Shown here: positions 62,949 to 64,000 of the stretch, piece after piece | How the letters are laid out: the number at the start of each line of letters is the position of its first letter | Position numbering within the stretch: the first letter of the stretch is position 1 | Assembly: GCA_963695445.1 (NCBI GenBank) | Contig: CAVOGV010000020.1 | Coordinates: 29,526-93,525 of the forward strand | Direction of reading: 5' to 3' | DNA length: 64,000 nt | Source: Thiohalocapsa sp963695445 | Lineage (GTDB): Bacteria; Pseudomonadota; Gammaproteobacteria; Chromatiales; Chromatiaceae | Position numbers and translations under genes: made by a program | Notes under the pieces: model-generated | Seen by the model: the letters and a program-made list of their open reading frames with translations, nothing else | What the model was told of the DNA's origin: nothing | The model's database searches: none

Positions 62949-63815
62949 ATGGACATAGAACTCCTGAAGACCTTCCTCGAGGTCAATCGAACCCGACACT
63001 TCGGCAAGGCCGCCGAGCATCTGTTCCTGACCCAATCCGCGGTCAGTGCCCGTATCCGCCAGTTGGAACAACTCCTGGGCGTTGAGCTGTTCACGCGCAC
63101 CCGCAACAACGTCCAGCTGACGCCCCAGGGGGAGCGCTTGCGGCGATACGCCGAGAATATCCTGAATATCTGGACGCGAGCGCGACAGGAGATCGCGGTT
63201 GCCGGCGATGGCGCGAACGCGCTTGCGGTGGGCGGCGTGCCGAGCCTGTGGGATATCTATCTAAAGGACTGGCTGGCGCGGGTGGCACGCACAAGGCCGG
63301 CGTTGTCGGTCACCGCCGAGGCACACGGGCCGGAGGTGCTATTGCGCCGCGTGCGGGAACGCACCTTGGACCTCGCGTTCGGCTTCGAGTCGCCCCAGCT
63401 CGCCGAGATCAGCATCGTCGAGTTGGCGAGCATTCGACTGCTCATGGTCAGCTCCCTTGGCGGCATCGACCCGGCGCAGGCGATGGAGCGCGACGACTAC
63501 GTGCTTGTGGATTGGGGCACCGGCTTTGCCAACGCCCATGCCCAGGCATTCAGTGGTGCGCCGCCGCCGAGACTGCGGATCGGGCTCGGCAGGCTGGCCC
63601 ATGACTTCTTGCGCGAGCATGGGGGCAGCGCGTACCTCCCCGATGCAATGGTCGCCGAGGACGTGGCCGCTGGCCGCTTGCTGCCGGTGCGCGGCGCGCC
63701 GCTGATGGAACGAGCCACCTACGCCTTCCACCACCCCGAGGCGAACCACGACGGACGCATCGACGCGCTGCTGGCGATGCTGCATCGGCCGTGGGCATCG
63801 ACGCCGCCGAGGTGA
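62949..63815 (+). CDS. hdfR: LysR-family regulator HdfR
   Basis: 288 residues. The N-terminal winged helix is very close to HdfR: MDIELLKTFLEVNRTRHFGK, AAEHLFLTQSAVSARIRQLE and LFTRTRNNVQLTPQGERL. The effector domain is shorter and Arg-rich, with FGFESPQLAEISIVELASIR and LPDAMVAEDVAAGRLLPV. In enterobacteria HdfR represses flhDC and activates gltBD; the role here is unknown. It stands alone after the pyrC block. Confidence 0.9.
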   Translation: MDIELLKTFLEVNRTRHFGKAAEHLFLTQSAVSARIRQLEQLLGVELFTRTRNNVQLTPQGERLRRYAENILNIWTRARQEIAVAGDGANALAVGGVPSLWDIYLKDWLARVARTRPALSVTAEAHGPEVLLRRVRERTLDLAFGFESPQLAEISIVELASIRLLMVSSLGGIDPAQAMERDDYVLVDWGTGFANAHAQAFSGAPPPRLRIGLGRLAHDFLREHGGSAYLPDAMVAEDVAAGRLLPVRGAPLMERATYAFHHPEANHDGRIDALLAMLHRPWASTPPR

Positions 63816-63820
63816 TGATG

Positions 63821-63869
63821 AGTAGCGAGTAGCGAGTAGCGAGTAGCGAGTAGCGAGTAGCGAGTGGCG
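63821..63869. repeat. 7-bp tandem repeat (AGTAGCG)7
   Basis: Six perfect AGTAGCG units and a seventh with one change (AGTGGCG), starting six bases after the hdfR stop. Heptamer arrays of this kind expand and contract by slippage. Confidence 0.92.
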
Positions 63870-64000
63870 AACGACTATAACGGCGGGGTTTCGGCCAGAA
63901 AGAGTGGATCACCACGAAGCAATACGAAGGCCGGGTGGGTCAATCAAAGCGGACCCACCAAACTCGTTGCAAACCAGTTCAGGTCTAATCGGTGCCTTAT

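Noticed and set aside
63821..63869. Possible CRISPR-like array
   Set aside because: Units are 7 bp with no spacers. No array with regular spacers was seen anywhere in the window.

Overview
The window is GC-rich DNA that fits a purple sulfur bacterium (Gammaproteobacteria, Chromatiales, probably Chromatiaceae). The best evidence is two genes for secreted Gly/Tyr/Asn/Pro-rich proteins of the sulfur globule envelope type (58325-58669 and 59787-60215), a soxYZ pair (39932-40756), the remains of a tsdA-like thiosulfate dehydrogenase cytochrome (34448-34846), and a gammaproteobacterial housekeeping block (glnE, ilvE, a zf-CHCC protein, hisI, pyrC, hdfR). No rRNA, tRNA, CRISPR array or phage module was recognised.

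Layout. 1-8.2 kb is a mobile-element zone: an IS1595-type transposase cut by the window edge, a PEP-CTERM protein, a small secreted protein, and a large inverted repeat in which two nearly identical 1.6-kb IS110-type copies face each other around a RAYT transposase. 8.2-18.1 kb holds a sulfatase divergent from an AraC regulator, a duplicate of that AraC gene and promoter 7 kb away, and between them a minus-strand block (DUF4239, TAXI-type binding protein, AIM24, SphA-like) in which two genes are decayed, plus DUF533, DUF308 and a histidine-kinase fragment. 18.1-31.6 kb carries envelope and lipoprotein genes (DUF2272, a 638-residue lipoprotein, DUF3047), an aldo/keto reductase, a TraB-type protein, a class II photolyase fused to a renalase-like flavoprotein, an esterase and an O-methyltransferase. 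31.6-35.4 kb is another patchy zone with higBA and broken transposases around the broken tsdA-like gene.

35.4-44.5 kb has two secreted alpha/beta hydrolases divergent from a CadC-like membrane regulator with a TPR domain, a cupin-unknown-soxY-soxZ operon, and an HxlR regulator divergent from a carboxymuconolactone decarboxylase-like protein and a methyltransferase, with a clear palindromic operator. 45.0-45.5 kb is a 519-bp element with perfect 33-bp terminal inverted repeats built from a repeated 10-mer. 46-63.8 kb is mostly housekeeping: mutarotase, glnE, ilvE, RNA helicase, acyl carrier protein beside a deleted acetyl-CoA synthetase gene, an ADP-forming acyl-CoA synthetase/GNAT fusion, the two sulfur globule genes with matching promoters and terminators, hisI, pyrC and hdfR.

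Three genes that otherwise look intact (photolyase fusion, mutarotase, glnE) each contain one single-base frameshift. Since glnE is rarely lost, base-calling or assembly errors are a real possibility and the frameshift calls should be read with that in mind. REP-type palindromes of two families are scattered in intergenic regions and may be related to the RAYT gene.
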